DNA from: Methanococcus maripaludis
GTDB lineage: Archaea > AGJL01 > Methanococci > Methanococcales > Methanococcaceae
NCBI RefSeq assembly: GCF_013760955.1
Contig: NZ_JACDUL010000003.1
Span: forward strand, 62,001 to 126,000
Length of the DNA stretch: 64,000 nt
Reading direction: 5' to 3'
A program made the translations under genes and the position numbers. The notes beneath the pieces are model-generated. The model saw nothing but the letters and a program-made list of their open reading frames with translations, made no database searches and was not told where the DNA came from. Shown here piece by piece: positions 19,339-28,660 of the stretch (position 1 is the stretch's first letter; each line of letters begins with the position of its first letter).

Positions 19339-21111
19339 TTACTCATCAAGGTAATAATATTCCCCGATTTCTTTTTGGTAGGTGTCTCTTTGACTTCCTT
19401 CCTTGTTAACTCTCGGTCTTCCGGTGTCTGGATCTCTTCTAAATGTAATCCCCATTTCTTTTAAAAATTTGTTTGCACCGGCTCTTTTTTGTAATGGTTC
19501 TGAACCAGTTCCGTTTGACCCCGCATTACCTGAAAATACAATAAATCTATCAGAAATGTAGTCCTGGAACAAGATATCGTGGTCAACTACAAACATTGCT
19601 GCTTCTTTTTCATCCGCCATTCTTCGAATTACTCTTGATGTACTCAATCGCTGTTCAACATCCAAAAATGCGGAAGGTTCATCTATTAAATATAAATCAG
19701 CGTCCTGACTTAAACATGCAGCAATTGAAACTCTTTGAAGTTCCCCGCCTGAAAGGTCTTTTACAGATGAATCAAGTATATTTTCAAGAGACAATGGCTT
19801 TATTATCTCTGATTTATAATATGAAGTGTGAATTGCAGTAATTGACATTAATAAGTCTTCGACCGTTCCTTCAAAATCTGATGAAATGTATTGAGGTTTA
19901 TATGAAACTTTAACATCTCCAGTAACTTCTCCGGAATCGGGCGAAATTACTCCTGCAAGAGCTTTTACAAAGGTGGTCTTTCCAATACCGTTTGGCCCCA
20001 AAATTCCTACAACTTCACCCTGGTAGATTTGACCGCCTTTAACATCTAAACTGAAATCCCCAAGTTTCTTTGAAATATCAGTATAATCTAAAAGTAAAGG
20101 TCTATTTGTGCTGTCTTGAGGGGGTCTTTTTTCAAATACTATCGGGCTTTTTCTAAATCTTATATTCTCTTCTTTTAAGAATCCATCAAGATACGTGTTT
20201 ATACCAACTCTTGTTCCTCTCGGGTGAGTTACAACCCCGTAAGCTGAAGGAATACCATACATTATATGAATATAATCTGAAAGGTAGTCTAAAACAATCA
20301 AATCGTGCTCTACTGCAACAACTTTTTTTCCTTCCGCAACTTCCCTTATTACTTTTGCAGCACTGAATCTCTGTTTTACGTCAAGCCATGATGTAGGTTC
20401 ATCGAAATAATAGATATCCCCATCCCTAAGGCATGCCGCTGCAATTGCAACTCTTTGAAGTTCCCCACCTGAAAGCTGATCAAAAGTCCGGTCTAAAATA
20501 TTTGAAATTTCAAGAGCATTTACAATTTTTTCAAATTCTCCTTTTTCATCTACTTTTTTGAGGAGTTCCCCAACTTTTCCTTTCACAACTTTTGGTAAAA
20601 CATCGACATACTGGGGTTTGTGGATTGGTTTTATTCCGCTGTTTTTCAACTTCTCAAAATAATTTTGAAGTTCAGTTCCTGAAAAGTAATCCAAAACTTT
20701 ATCCATATCCGGAGTTTCCGTTAAATTATTTAAATTTAAAACCATCTCTCCACTAAGTGCCTTAATTATCGTTGATTTACCAACACCGTTTGGCCCTAAA
20801 AGTCCAGTTACTCCGTCTCTTGGAGTAATTAATCCATACAATCTAAATCTATTTTGGCCGTATGAATGAACAATTCTGTCATCAGTCAATTCTTCAGGAA
20901 GCCCGATAATTTTTATCGCCTGAAATGGGCATCTTTTGGTACATATACCACATCCGCTACAAAGTTCCTCTGAAATTATTGGTTTTCCTAAATTTTCATC
21001 CATTACGATTGTTTCTTCTTCCATCCTGACTCCAGGACAGTATTTCATGCATTCCATCGAACATCTTCTTGGTTGACATCTATCATAATCTAAAATCGCC
21101 AGTCGTGACAT
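19339..21111 (-). CDS. ABCE1/Rli1 ribosome-splitting ATPase
   Basis: 590 aa, normal length. N-terminal two-[4Fe-4S] domain (CQPRRCSMECMKYCPG and CSGCGICTKRCPFQA), then twin ABC domains: Walker A GPNGVGKST and GPNGIGKTT, signature LSGGELQRV twice, Walker B with DEPTSWLD and DEPSAFLD, and the hinge between them. It recycles ribosomes by splitting subunits after termination with aRF1/Pelota and acts at initiation. It starts 38 nt after the homoaconitase small-subunit gene and is probably co-transcribed with it. Confidence 0.96.
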   Translation of the reverse strand: MSRLAILDYDRCQPRRCSMECMKYCPGVRMEEETIVMDENLGKPIISEELCSGCGICTKRCPFQAIKIIGLPEELTDDRIVHSYGQNRFRLYGLITPRDGVTGLLGPNGVGKSTIIKALSGEMVLNLNNLTETPDMDKVLDYFSGTELQNYFEKLKNSGIKPIHKPQYVDVLPKVVKGKVGELLKKVDEKGEFEKIVNALEISNILDRTFDQLSGGELQRVAIAAACLRDGDIYYFDEPTSWLDVKQRFSAAKVIREVAEGKKVVAVEHDLIVLDYLSDYIHIMYGIPSAYGVVTHPRGTRVGINTYLDGFLKEENIRFRKSPIVFEKRPPQDSTNRPLLLDYTDISKKLGDFSLDVKGGQIYQGEVVGILGPNGIGKTTFVKALAGVISPDSGEVTGDVKVSYKPQYISSDFEGTVEDLLMSITAIHTSYYKSEIIKPLSLENILDSSVKDLSGGELQRVSIAACLSQDADLYLIDEPSAFLDVEQRLSTSRVIRRMADEKEAAMFVVDHDILFQDYISDRFIVFSGNAGSNGTGSEPLQKRAGANKFLKEMGITFRRDPDTGRPRVNKEGSQRDTYQKEIGEYYYLDE

Positions 21112-21149
21112 AAAATCACCAAATATCCATTTTATTATAATTTTAGCTA

Positions 21150-21635
21150 TTAATTTTTGTGTTTCTTTGCGTAATTTATAAGCCCGCCTTCATCCATTAT
21201 TTCTTTTGCAGTTCCTGTTGGAAGATGACAGTTTAAAACCGTATCTTTTAAAATTACTTTTTTGTTTTCAAGATCTAATTCTATTGAATCCCCATCTTTC
21301 ACGTGTTTTGAGATCCCTTTGCATTCAATTGGAAATACTCCAAGATTTATGCAATTTCTATAAAATATCCTTGCAAAACTCTCAACAATTATTGCTTTAA
21401 TTCCGCAGTATTTTATTGCAATTGGAGCCTGTTCTCTTGAACTTCCGCACCCGAAATTTTCACCTGCTACCAAAAAGTCGCCTTCTTCGACCATTTCTGG
21501 AAAATCTTCATCGATTCCTGCCATACAGTGTGATGCAAGCTCATATTCATCAGTTGTTTTTAAATAAGCTCCAGGAATTATCGCATCTGTGTCGACGTCA
21601 TCCCCGAATAAGTGCACCTTACCAGTTATTTTCAT
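21150..21635 (-). CDS. Homoaconitase/isopropylmalate dehydratase small subunit (methanogen HacB type)
   Basis: 161 aa from the second of two adjacent ATGs (21635), which sits 4 nt after GGTGA. Aconitase swivel domain: [50 protein letters not shown] and [18 protein letters not shown]. The loop read here as YLKT corresponds to the YLRT loop of the M. jannaschii homoaconitase small subunit MJ1271, rather than the hydrophobic loop of the leucine-specific paralogue. The enzyme would then serve 2-oxosuberate synthesis for coenzyme B. The large subunit is not in this window. Confidence 0.88.
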   Translation of the reverse strand: MKITGKVHLFGDDVDTDAIIPGAYLKTTDEYELASHCMAGIDEDFPEMVEEGDFLVAGENFGCGSSREQAPIAIKYCGIKAIIVESFARIFYRNCINLGVFPIECKGISKHVKDGDSIELDLENKKVILKDTVLNCHLPTGTAKEIMDEGGLINYAKKHKN

Positions 21636-21803
21636 CATGTCACCATCAATAACTAAAATAAAACCGAATTTTTCCGAATTTAAATTTTAAAATATGCTAA
21701 AAACTGTAACTCTCAAATATTACTTTAATAAACATATAAATTTAACTAATATTTTAAAGATGATTGATCGTAAAAAATAAACCTATATTTCTGCGGTGTT
21801 TTG

Positions 21804-24146
21804 ATGGAAAGCCTGATTGATTTGGACTACAATTCTGAAGATTTATGCATTTACCTCTACTTATTAAATGAAATCATAAAAGAAAAGGATTTCAAACCAT
21901 ATTTTTACATAAATTCAACGGATAAAGAACGGATCCTCGAATTTTTAAAAGATTACGAAAAAAAGCATAACTTGGACAGCGAAATCACCAAAATGATTGA
22001 AAAAATCGAAACTGTTAAAAAAATAGTTTTTGATGAAAATTATCAAGAAAAAGAACTCTCAAAAATTACAGTGAAATACCCAAATAACATCAAAACAGTT
22101 CGTGAAATATTAATGGAATTTGAAAAACTCTATGAATACGATATTCCATTTATAAAACGTTATTTAATAGATAATAGCGTTATTCCAACATCAAACTGGG
22201 ATTTTGAAAACAATAGTTTAATTGATAATAAAATTCCGGAATTTAAAACGGTTTCTTTTGATATTGAAGTTTACTGCAATAAAGAGCCCGACCCAAAAAA
22301 AGATCCAATCATAATGGCAAGTTTCAGTTCCAAAGACCATAATGTTGTAGTTTCCACCAAAAAATTCGATCATGATAAACTAGAATATGTAAAAGACGAA
22401 AAAGAACTCATAAAACGAATTATAGAAATTTTGAAAGATTACGATATAATTTACACATATAATGGGGATAATTTTGATTTTCCATACCTTAAAAAAAGAG
22501 CTGAAGTTTTCGGACTTGAATTAAAGCTTGGGAAAAACGATGAAAAAATAAAAATCACTAAAGGCGGGATAAATTCTAAAAGTTACATTCCGGGAAGAGT
22601 CCACATCGATTTGTACCCAATTGCAAGGCGGCTGTTAAATTTAACAAAATACCGTCTTGAAAATGTAACTGAAGCTCTTTTTGACGTGAAAAAGGTCGAT
22701 GTTGGCCACGAAAATATTCCAAAAATGTGGGATAATCTGGATGAAACACTTGTAGAATATTCATACCAAGATGCATATTATACTCAAAAGATCGGAGAAC
22801 AGTTTTTACCGCTTGAAATAATGTTTTCAAGAGTAGTAAATCAGTCCCTCTACGATATCAACCGTATGAGTAGCAGCCAGATGGTAGAATATCTGCTTTT
22901 AAAAAATTCTTACAATAAAGGGGTTATCGCACCAAACCGGCCCTCAGGAAAAGAATATCAAAAAAGAATTAGAAGTTCATATGAAGGGGGCTACGTGAAA
23001 GAACCATTAAAAGGAATTCATGAAGATATCGTTTCAATGGACTTTTTAAGCCTTTATCCATCAATTATAATGAGCCATAACTTAAGCCCTGAAACTATAG
23101 ACTGTACTTGTTGCGATAATGAAGAAAATGAAGAAATTTTGGGCCACAAATTCTGCAAAAAAACTATTGGAATAATTCCAAAAACCCTAATGGATTTAAT
23201 AGATAGAAGAAAAAGCGTTAAAAAAATTTTAAAAGAAAAAGCTGAAAATAAAGAATTTGACGAAGAATACCAGATTTTAGACTACGAACAAAGATCCATC
23301 AAAGTTCTTGCAAATTCCCACTACGGATACCTCGCATTTCCAATGGCGCGATGGTATTCAAGAGATTGTGCAGAAATTACAACTCATCTTGGAAGACAGT
23401 ACATTCAAAAAACGATAGAAGAAGCGGAAAACTTTGGATTTAAAGTAATTTATGCAGATACCGATGGATTTTATTCAAAATGGGCGGACGGGAAAAAACT
23501 CACCAGAGATGAGCTTTTAGAAAAAACAAAAACATTTTTGAAAAATATTAATGATAAACTGCCTGGAGAAATGGAACTTGAATTTGAAGGTTACTTTAAA
23601 AGGGGAATTTTTGTAACCAAAAAGAAATATGCGCTTATTGATGAAAATGAAAAAATTACAGTAAAAGGACTTGAAGTCGTAAGGAGAGACTGGTCAAACG
23701 TTTCAAAAAATACTCAAAAAAGCGTATTAAATGCATTATTGAAAGAAGGTAGCGTTGAAAATGCAAAAAAAGTGATTCAAGATACCATAAAAGAATTAAA
23801 AAATGGAAACGTAAAAAAAGAAGATTTATTAATCCACACACAGCTTACAAAACGAATTGAAGACTATAAAACCACTTCCCCCCACGTCGAAGTTGCAAAA
23901 AAAATAATAAAGTCTGGAAACCGGGTAAATATTGGTGAAGTTATAAGTTATATTATAACAAGTGGAAATAAATCAATTAGTGAACGGGCTGAACCGATAG
24001 AAACTGCAAAAGATTATGACACAAATTATTACATTGAAAACCAGATTTTACCGCCGGTCATAAGGCTAATGGAAGCTTTAGGAATTACAAAAGACGAATT
24101 AAAAGATTCAAAAAAGCAGTACACGCTCCACCATTTTTTAAAGTGA
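21804..24146 (+). CDS. polB: Family B DNA polymerase (replicative/repair PolB)
   Basis: 780 aa from the ATG at 21804 (GGTG 5 nt upstream). Exonuclease motifs: FDIEVY (about residue 153), [11 protein letters not shown], and YSYQDAYYT. Polymerase motifs: [12 protein letters not shown] (about 410); [11 protein letters not shown] (about 500); C, YADTDGFY (about 550). All catalytic acids are present, so it should have 5'-3' polymerase and 3'-5' proofreading activity. No intein is inserted at these motifs. It heads a closely packed five-gene cluster that ends with an RNA ligase. Confidence 0.96.
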   Translation: MESLIDLDYNSEDLCIYLYLLNEIIKEKDFKPYFYINSTDKERILEFLKDYEKKHNLDSEITKMIEKIETVKKIVFDENYQEKELSKITVKYPNNIKTVREILMEFEKLYEYDIPFIKRYLIDNSVIPTSNWDFENNSLIDNKIPEFKTVSFDIEVYCNKEPDPKKDPIIMASFSSKDHNVVVSTKKFDHDKLEYVKDEKELIKRIIEILKDYDIIYTYNGDNFDFPYLKKRAEVFGLELKLGKNDEKIKITKGGINSKSYIPGRVHIDLYPIARRLLNLTKYRLENVTEALFDVKKVDVGHENIPKMWDNLDETLVEYSYQDAYYTQKIGEQFLPLEIMFSRVVNQSLYDINRMSSSQMVEYLLLKNSYNKGVIAPNRPSGKEYQKRIRSSYEGGYVKEPLKGIHEDIVSMDFLSLYPSIIMSHNLSPETIDCTCCDNEENEEILGHKFCKKTIGIIPKTLMDLIDRRKSVKKILKEKAENKEFDEEYQILDYEQRSIKVLANSHYGYLAFPMARWYSRDCAEITTHLGRQYIQKTIEEAENFGFKVIYADTDGFYSKWADGKKLTRDELLEKTKTFLKNINDKLPGEMELEFEGYFKRGIFVTKKKYALIDENEKITVKGLEVVRRDWSNVSKNTQKSVLNALLKEGSVENAKKVIQDTIKELKNGNVKKEDLLIHTQLTKRIEDYKTTSPHVEVAKKIIKSGNRVNIGEVISYIITSGNKSISERAEPIETAKDYDTNYYIENQILPPVIRLMEALGITKDELKDSKKQYTLHHFLK

Positions 24147-24150
24147 TTTT

Positions 24151-24474
24151 ATGGAATACGTTAATATTTTTTCATATGGGGAACTAATGAAAGATGAAAG
24201 ATTGCTCGAATTAATAAATCGCGTCCCTGAAAGAAATTCTGGAAAAATAATTAATTTTGAAAAATTTTTCGATGAAAGAATTGGTTACTACGGAGTTAGA
24301 ATCAAAGAAAATTCCCTTGTTAATGGAATAATTCTATTTAATATTACTTTAAAAGAACTGAAAATTTTTGACGAATATGAAGATGATGGAACATATTACT
24401 CAAAAAATAAAACTATTTGCTATGATTTAAATGGAAAGGGTTACGAATCATACGTTTACGTGAGATTGGAGTGA
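24151..24474 (+). CDS. Gamma-glutamylcyclotransferase-fold protein
   Basis: 107 aa. The N-terminal VNIFSYGELMKDERLLE matches the AIG2/GGCT fold's YGSL substrate loop, with Glu where Ser/Thr is common. FDEYEDDG with YYSKN matches the fold's ....ELD.YEG....Y region carrying the catalytic acidic residue. Family members cyclise gamma-glutamyl amines, but the substrate here is unknown. It starts 4 nt after the polB stop, and its SD overlaps that stop, so the two are translated from one mRNA. Confidence 0.72.
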   Translation: MEYVNIFSYGELMKDERLLELINRVPERNSGKIINFEKFFDERIGYYGVRIKENSLVNGIILFNITLKELKIFDEYEDDGTYYSKNKTICYDLNGKGYESYVYVRLE

Positions 24475-24479
24475 AAATT

Positions 24480-25763
24480 ATGATATTGATAAAAAATGCG
24501 TCGTATTACATTGATAATAATTTAAATGTTCATGAAAATTGCGATATTTTAATTGAAAAAGTCGAAAATTCTGAAACAAAAATAACTGCCGGAAAAAATC
24601 TCATTGAAAAATTAAATTTAAACTCAAATGACTTAAAAATTATTTCTGGAGAAAAAAAATGTGCAATGCCTGGACTTTACAATGCACACACCCACATTCC
24701 AATGACTCTTTTAAGAGGAATTGCAGACGATATGATACTTCAAGACTGGCTAAATCAAAAGATATGGCCAAATGAAGCGAAATTAAACAAAAACGATGTT
24801 TATTATGGTTCACTTTTAGGATGCCTTGAAATGCTTCGCTTTGGAGTTACGTCATTTAATGAAATGTATTTCTTTTCTGAAGAAATATTGAAAGCTACAA
24901 AAGAAATTGGATTAAATGCGCAAGTTTCATACCCGATTATCGATTTTGGAACTCCTGATGAAAAAAGTATCGACAAACTTTTGAATTCTGCGGAATCTTT
25001 TGTTAAAAATAATGTTGGTGAAAAAAATATAAAAGTTGGAATCGCACCTCACGCGCCATACACCTGTTCGGAAGAAACTTATCAAAAATGCAGCGAAATT
25101 TCAAACGATTATAATGTAAATATGCACACACACGTTTCTGAAACACGTTACGAAGTAGTTGAACTTGAAAATAAAATTGGAATGCGTCCAGTAGAATACC
25201 TTGAAAAAATCGGGGTTTTAAATGAAAAATTGCATGCTGCACACTGCGTATGGATTACAAAGGATGAAGCAAAAAAACTTGCAAAAAATAACGTTAAAGT
25301 ACTTCACTGCCCAACAAGCAACATGAAACTTGCGAGTGGAGGAGTAATGCCTCTTTTTGAACTTTTAGAATACGGTGCAGATGTTTCAATTGGAACAGAT
25401 GGTCCTGCGAGCAATAATAACTTAGATGTAATCAAAGAAATGAAAATGACATCGTTATTACATAAAGCACATCGGTGGGATCCAACGGTTGCCGATATTG
25501 ATACAGTTTTAAAAATGGGAATTAATAGTGAAAGTATCGGGATAAAAAATAATGATATTATATTGATTGACCTTGATTCGGCACATTTGCGGCCATTTAA
25601 TAACATAAAATCAAATATTGTGTATTCTGCATTTGGAAATGATGTTGATACTGTAATTGTCGATGGAAATATATTACTTGAGAACAAAATATATAAATTA
25701 TCCGAAACATTCATAAGTAATATCTACAAAAACGTACAAAAAATAACAGAAAAATTCGAATAG
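24480..25763 (+). CDS. dadD: 5'-Deoxyadenosine deaminase (DadD family amidohydrolase)
   Basis: 427 aa from the ATG at 24480, where GGAGTGA gives a good SD; an upstream in-frame GTG at 24471 is part of that SD. Metal-binding motifs of the amidohydrolase superfamily: NAHTHIPMTLLRG, APHAPYTCSEE, MHTHVSETRYEV, LHAAHCVW and IGTDGPASNNNLD. The methanogen enzyme (MJ1541 type) deaminates 5'-deoxyadenosine from radical SAM reactions, and also MTA and SAH, for salvage. It sits inside the polB cluster. Confidence 0.9.
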   Translation: MILIKNASYYIDNNLNVHENCDILIEKVENSETKITAGKNLIEKLNLNSNDLKIISGEKKCAMPGLYNAHTHIPMTLLRGIADDMILQDWLNQKIWPNEAKLNKNDVYYGSLLGCLEMLRFGVTSFNEMYFFSEEILKATKEIGLNAQVSYPIIDFGTPDEKSIDKLLNSAESFVKNNVGEKNIKVGIAPHAPYTCSEETYQKCSEISNDYNVNMHTHVSETRYEVVELENKIGMRPVEYLEKIGVLNEKLHAAHCVWITKDEAKKLAKNNVKVLHCPTSNMKLASGGVMPLFELLEYGADVSIGTDGPASNNNLDVIKEMKMTSLLHKAHRWDPTVADIDTVLKMGINSESIGIKNNDIILIDLDSAHLRPFNNIKSNIVYSAFGNDVDTVIVDGNILLENKIYKLSETFISNIYKNVQKITEKFE

Positions 25764-25793
25764 ATTTATCAATTTAAACTCTCTGGTGACCTA

Positions 25794-26438
25794 ATGATAA
25801 AAATTGATATGCACGTACATACCAACACTTCCAGATGCTCCATGAATTTTATGGAAATGCTAAGGAAAACGTGCGCTAGAAAAAGTATTGTGCCGATAAT
25901 TACCGACCACGATGCTATGACGAAAGTTGAATGGGGAATACCTGGAGAAGAAATTGCAACAGAAAAAGGAGAATTTTGCGGAATTTTTTTAACCGAAGAA
26001 ATAAATGAAAAAAACATTTTTGAAGCTGTTGACAAGGTAAAAGAACAGGGCGGACTTGTTTATTTGCCGCATCCATTTGACTGGAGAAGGAAGAGATCCC
26101 TTTGTAAATACGGAGTTCTTGAAAGTTCAGAATTTATGAAAAACGTCGATATCGTCGAAGTGTATAACAGCAGATGTGTCGAAGAAAGACCAAACGAAGA
26201 AGCTTACTCTTTTGCAGAAACCAACAACATCTTGATGGGCGTTGGAAGCGATGCGCATTTCCCCTGGGAAGTAGGTAATGCATATTTGAATGTTGAAGAT
26301 TTTGATTTTGATAATCCAAAAGAATTTTTAAAAGTTCTTGAAAAAGCCGATAAAAACGGATTTTACTGTAAAAGATCCCACCCAAGCAATATGCTTGTAT
26401 GCAGTAAACTTTCAAAAAGAATTAAAAAGCTGATCTGA
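25794..26438 (+). CDS. PHP domain metal-dependent phosphoesterase
   Basis: 214 aa. N-terminal KIDMHVHTNTSRCS, then PIITDHDAMTKVEWG and later LPHPFDWRRK, VEVYNSRC and VGSDAHFPWEVG make up the nine-residue metal site of the PHP superfamily. Close families include the polymerase-associated PHP proteins and small-molecule phosphodiesterases; the substrate is not evident. SD GGTGA at 6 nt. It lies 30 nt after dadD and 5 nt before the RNA ligase, which hints at a nucleic acid or nucleotide role. Confidence 0.87.
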   Translation: MIKIDMHVHTNTSRCSMNFMEMLRKTCARKSIVPIITDHDAMTKVEWGIPGEEIATEKGEFCGIFLTEEINEKNIFEAVDKVKEQGGLVYLPHPFDWRRKRSLCKYGVLESSEFMKNVDIVEVYNSRCVEERPNEEAYSFAETNNILMGVGSDAHFPWEVGNAYLNVEDFDFDNPKEFLKVLEKADKNGFYCKRSHPSNMLVCSKLSKRIKKLI

Positions 26439-26443
26439 TTGCC

Positions 26444-27628
26444 ATGGACAAAATGTATCTTTCAGATGATATTTTAAATTTTGAAGAATTTATAGTAAAT
26501 GCGTCCAAAAGATTAAATATTGACGAAGATACCTTAAAAAATGGATTCAGTAGAAAATTAATTACCAAATATGAATATAACGAAAAAAAATATCTGTGTT
26601 TTAAAAAGAAGTTGAAACATATAGAACGGGGAACTATTCTTTTTTTAAATAATAATTTAGATTTTATCCAGGGTTATCCAAAAATAAGGCGTGCCATGGT
26701 TCTTGAATCATCTGTTGAAAAATATTTTGATGGTAAAATTGCAGTAGAAGAAAAATTAGACGGATATAATATTAGAATCGTAAAATTTTACGGTGAAACT
26801 ATTGCAATTACCCGTGGCGGAAAAATCTGCCCTTTCACAACCAAAAAAGTGAAAAAATACATAAATACAAAATTTTTAGACGATTTTCCTGAATTAATGC
26901 TCTGTGGTGAAATGGTTGGATTAAATAACCCTTATGTTAGCCATTACTATCCTGAAGCCGATAAAAATCATGAAAACCTCGGATTTTATATTTTCGATAT
27001 AAGGGATAAGGAAACCAATACTGCCCTTTCAATTTATGAAAAGGAAAGAATCCTGGATGAATATAATATTTCTTATGTAAAACCGATAAAAATCATCGAT
27101 AGTTCAGATTTTGAAGAATTATGGAATATTTTAAACAGTTTAAATGAAAATCATAGAGAAGGGGTTGTTTTAAAAGATCCTGAAATGTTAAAAAACCCGA
27201 TAAAATATACCACCCACAACACACAGTGCGGAGACCTTTCAGTTGCATTCAGCTATGTTTACGACCTTGGAATTGATTTTATGTTTAGCAGACTTGTAAG
27301 AGAAGGCTATCAATCCTTTGAAAAATGTGAAAGCGAAGAAGAAATGAAAAAACGTGCACATGATCTTGGAGAATCTATTTTGATCCCGATGGTTGAAACC
27401 ATAACAGAAATTTCAAAAGAGGGCCTTGCAAAAGAATGTTTCGAGCTTTGTTTTGATTCGGAGAAAGATTTTGAAGAATTTATAAACTACCTTAAAACGA
27501 TGCACATAAATTTTGCAATTGAAAGCAAAGAATATATTAAAAAAGATGTATTTAAATCCAAAATTTGTAGAATCTACAATTCAACGTCAGATAAGATTAA
27601 AAGCCATCTTGAGGGCAATTTATGGTAA
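26444..27628 (+). CDS. ATP-dependent RNA ligase, archaeal Rnl3 family
   Basis: 394 aa. Covalent nucleotidyl-transferase motif I is VEEKLDGYNIRI (lysine near residue 105). Motif Ia/III follow in TRGGKICPFTTKK and LMLCGEMVG, then FYIFDIRD, EGVVLKDPE (motif IV) and IKYTTH (motif V). The extra C-terminal domain of about 120 residues (from FSYVYDLGIDFMFSRLVREG) is the dimerisation domain seen in Pyrococcus Pab1020 and Methanothermobacter MTH1221. The family joins or circularises RNA ends in vitro. No strong SD is visible; it probably depends on the upstream PHP gene 5 nt away. Confidence 0.93.
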   Translation: MDKMYLSDDILNFEEFIVNASKRLNIDEDTLKNGFSRKLITKYEYNEKKYLCFKKKLKHIERGTILFLNNNLDFIQGYPKIRRAMVLESSVEKYFDGKIAVEEKLDGYNIRIVKFYGETIAITRGGKICPFTTKKVKKYINTKFLDDFPELMLCGEMVGLNNPYVSHYYPEADKNHENLGFYIFDIRDKETNTALSIYEKERILDEYNISYVKPIKIIDSSDFEELWNILNSLNENHREGVVLKDPEMLKNPIKYTTHNTQCGDLSVAFSYVYDLGIDFMFSRLVREGYQSFEKCESEEEMKKRAHDLGESILIPMVETITEISKEGLAKECFELCFDSEKDFEEFINYLKTMHINFAIESKEYIKKDVFKSKICRIYNSTSDKIKSHLEGNLW

Positions 27629-27668
27629 TCTAACTCATTTAATTTCATTTTTTGAGCATTAGAAAAGG

Positions 27669-27680
27669 TTAAATACATAG
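27669..27680 (+). promoter_or_regulatory. TATA box of the candidate structured RNA
   Basis: TTAAATACATAG, whose centre is about 25 nt before the hairpin that begins the predicted RNA at 27698. The spacing is what a Methanococcus stable-RNA promoter would have. Confidence 0.5.
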
Positions 27681-27697
27681 ATACGATATTGAAACAT

Positions 27698-27807
27698 GTC
27701 CTTAGGGACACTCCATGTGAATAATTGTGGTCGTGTGGGGCATATCTTTAATTGTGGTTGGGGAACCTAAAAGGTATATGCCCCCCGATAAAAAGACTGG
27801 CTTTTTT
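27698..27807 (+). ncRNA. Candidate structured non-coding RNA, about 110 nt
   Basis: A GC-rich island in a 440-nt AT-rich gap. It opens with a tight hairpin GTCC-TTA-GGGAC, then a long stem GGGGCATAT/ATATGCCCC (27737-27745 with 27776-27784) extended by CTTT/AAAG across a 2-nt bulge and capped by GGTT-GGGG-AACC. The decamer TAATTGTGGT occurs twice (about 27722 and 27750). It ends in AAAAAG-ACTGG-CTTTTTT, a terminator-like fold with a T-run. There is no open frame with an SD. No known family (tRNA, SRP, RNase P, H/ACA) fits. Confidence 0.55.
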
Positions 27808-28067
27808 AAAATCGAATTGGAAAAATTTAAAGACTGTTTTTATGAAATTTAAAAAATCGAGATTTTTTACAAAACATTTAACTATAAATGATAAATTTTG
27901 AATCCCTGTTATGTCGGGCATTAAATTATTATACTTTAAGAGATTATCTATCTTATAGATTACTCAACGAATATTATTTTTTAAATTCCAGATAATTACC
28001 CATTAATATAACTTTAATTAAATTTTTACAGTATTTTAATGATTTCAATAGTATCTTGGGGGAGACT
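27808..28067. other. AT-rich leader region before the twin membrane genes
   Basis: No conserved structure seen. A 35-codon frame opens at 27888 but lacks an SD. TATA-like tracts near 28005-28020 could start the transcript of the first small membrane gene. Confidence 0.4.
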
Positions 28068-28301
28068 ATGAAATTTAAAAAATATTTAAAGGCATACTTC
28101 AAAAAAGATGTATCTTGCATTTTATTTTCAGGCGTTATAGCCCTGTTTTTAATTGCATCAATTCTCAGGATTAATTATTCATCATTTTGCGACCTGAGCC
28201 CATTTTTTATCAATACGATTCCTAACATCGAAACATGGCTTGGAATGCTCATGTCAGTGTTGTTTTTGGGGGCCATATATACAGAATGTATCTTAAAATA
28301 A
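28068..28301 (+). CDS. Small two-helix membrane protein, tandem paralogue A
   Basis: 77 aa from the ATG at 28068, preceded by GGGGGAG, one of the strongest SDs in the window; the frame's earlier ATG at 28056 overlaps the SD. A basic N-terminus (KFKKYLKAYFKKD), two hydrophobic helices (about residues 16-36 and 55-73) and a polar link containing Asn-Pro-like turns. It aligns throughout with the next gene (KKYxxxD-S-xxLF, RI-Y-S, IPxxE). Function unknown; I do not recognise a family. Confidence 0.8.
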   Translation: MKFKKYLKAYFKKDVSCILFSGVIALFLIASILRINYSSFCDLSPFFINTIPNIETWLGMLMSVLFLGAIYTECILK

Positions 28302-28339
28302 TTATTAAATTCATTTAAAAATAATTCTGGGGGAGTATT

Positions 28340-28573
28340 ATGGATATAAAACTTGAACTTAAGAAATATTTCAGAAGAGATATTTCTTACGTACTATTCA
28401 TTGCTTTTTTGGCTTTTTTTGCACTATCTTTTCTTTTTAGAATATCTTATATATCCATGTATAGCATAATTCCATACTGGAGTGAACTGGTTCCACAAAT
28501 CGAGGTTTATTTCGGGATAGCGATGGCTTTTTTGGTTTTGGGAATTTTTTTCACAGAAAAGGTATTGAAATAA
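28340..28573 (+). CDS. Small two-helix membrane protein, tandem paralogue B
   Basis: 77 aa, the same length and layout as paralogue A: KKYFRRDISYVLF, FRISYISMYSIIPYWSELVPQIEVYFGIAMAFLVLGIFFTEKVLK. The SD GGGGGAG is repeated too, 38 nt after the first gene's stop, so the duplication included the leader. Charge distribution predicts a cytoplasmic N-terminus. The pairing suggests a hetero-oligomer, by inference only. Confidence 0.8.
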   Translation: MDIKLELKKYFRRDISYVLFIAFLAFFALSFLFRISYISMYSIIPYWSELVPQIEVYFGIAMAFLVLGIFFTEKVLK

Positions 28574-28625
28574 GAAATATAATCTCTTTTTTAAAATTTT
28601 AAAACATTGCTTTTGAATAAATACA

Positions 28626-28638
28626 TTTTAATATAATT
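28626..28638 (+). promoter_or_regulatory. TATA box for the candidate C/D box sRNA
   Basis: TTTTAATATAATT, centred about 25-30 nt before the predicted sRNA 5' end near 28660. Confidence 0.4.
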
Positions 28639-28660
28639 GAATAAAATGAATATTGAAATG

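Noticed and set aside
27698-27807. Assigning the structured RNA to SRP RNA, RNase P RNA or an H/ACA guide
   Set aside because: Too short for SRP or RNase P and without their conserved cores; no ACA box follows the main hairpin at the required distance.
27888-27995. 35-codon open frame beginning MINFESLLCRALNYY upstream of the twin membrane genes
   Set aside because: No Shine-Dalgarno sequence, an unusual run of Tyr and Leu, and it lies in AT-rich leader DNA. Treated as chance.
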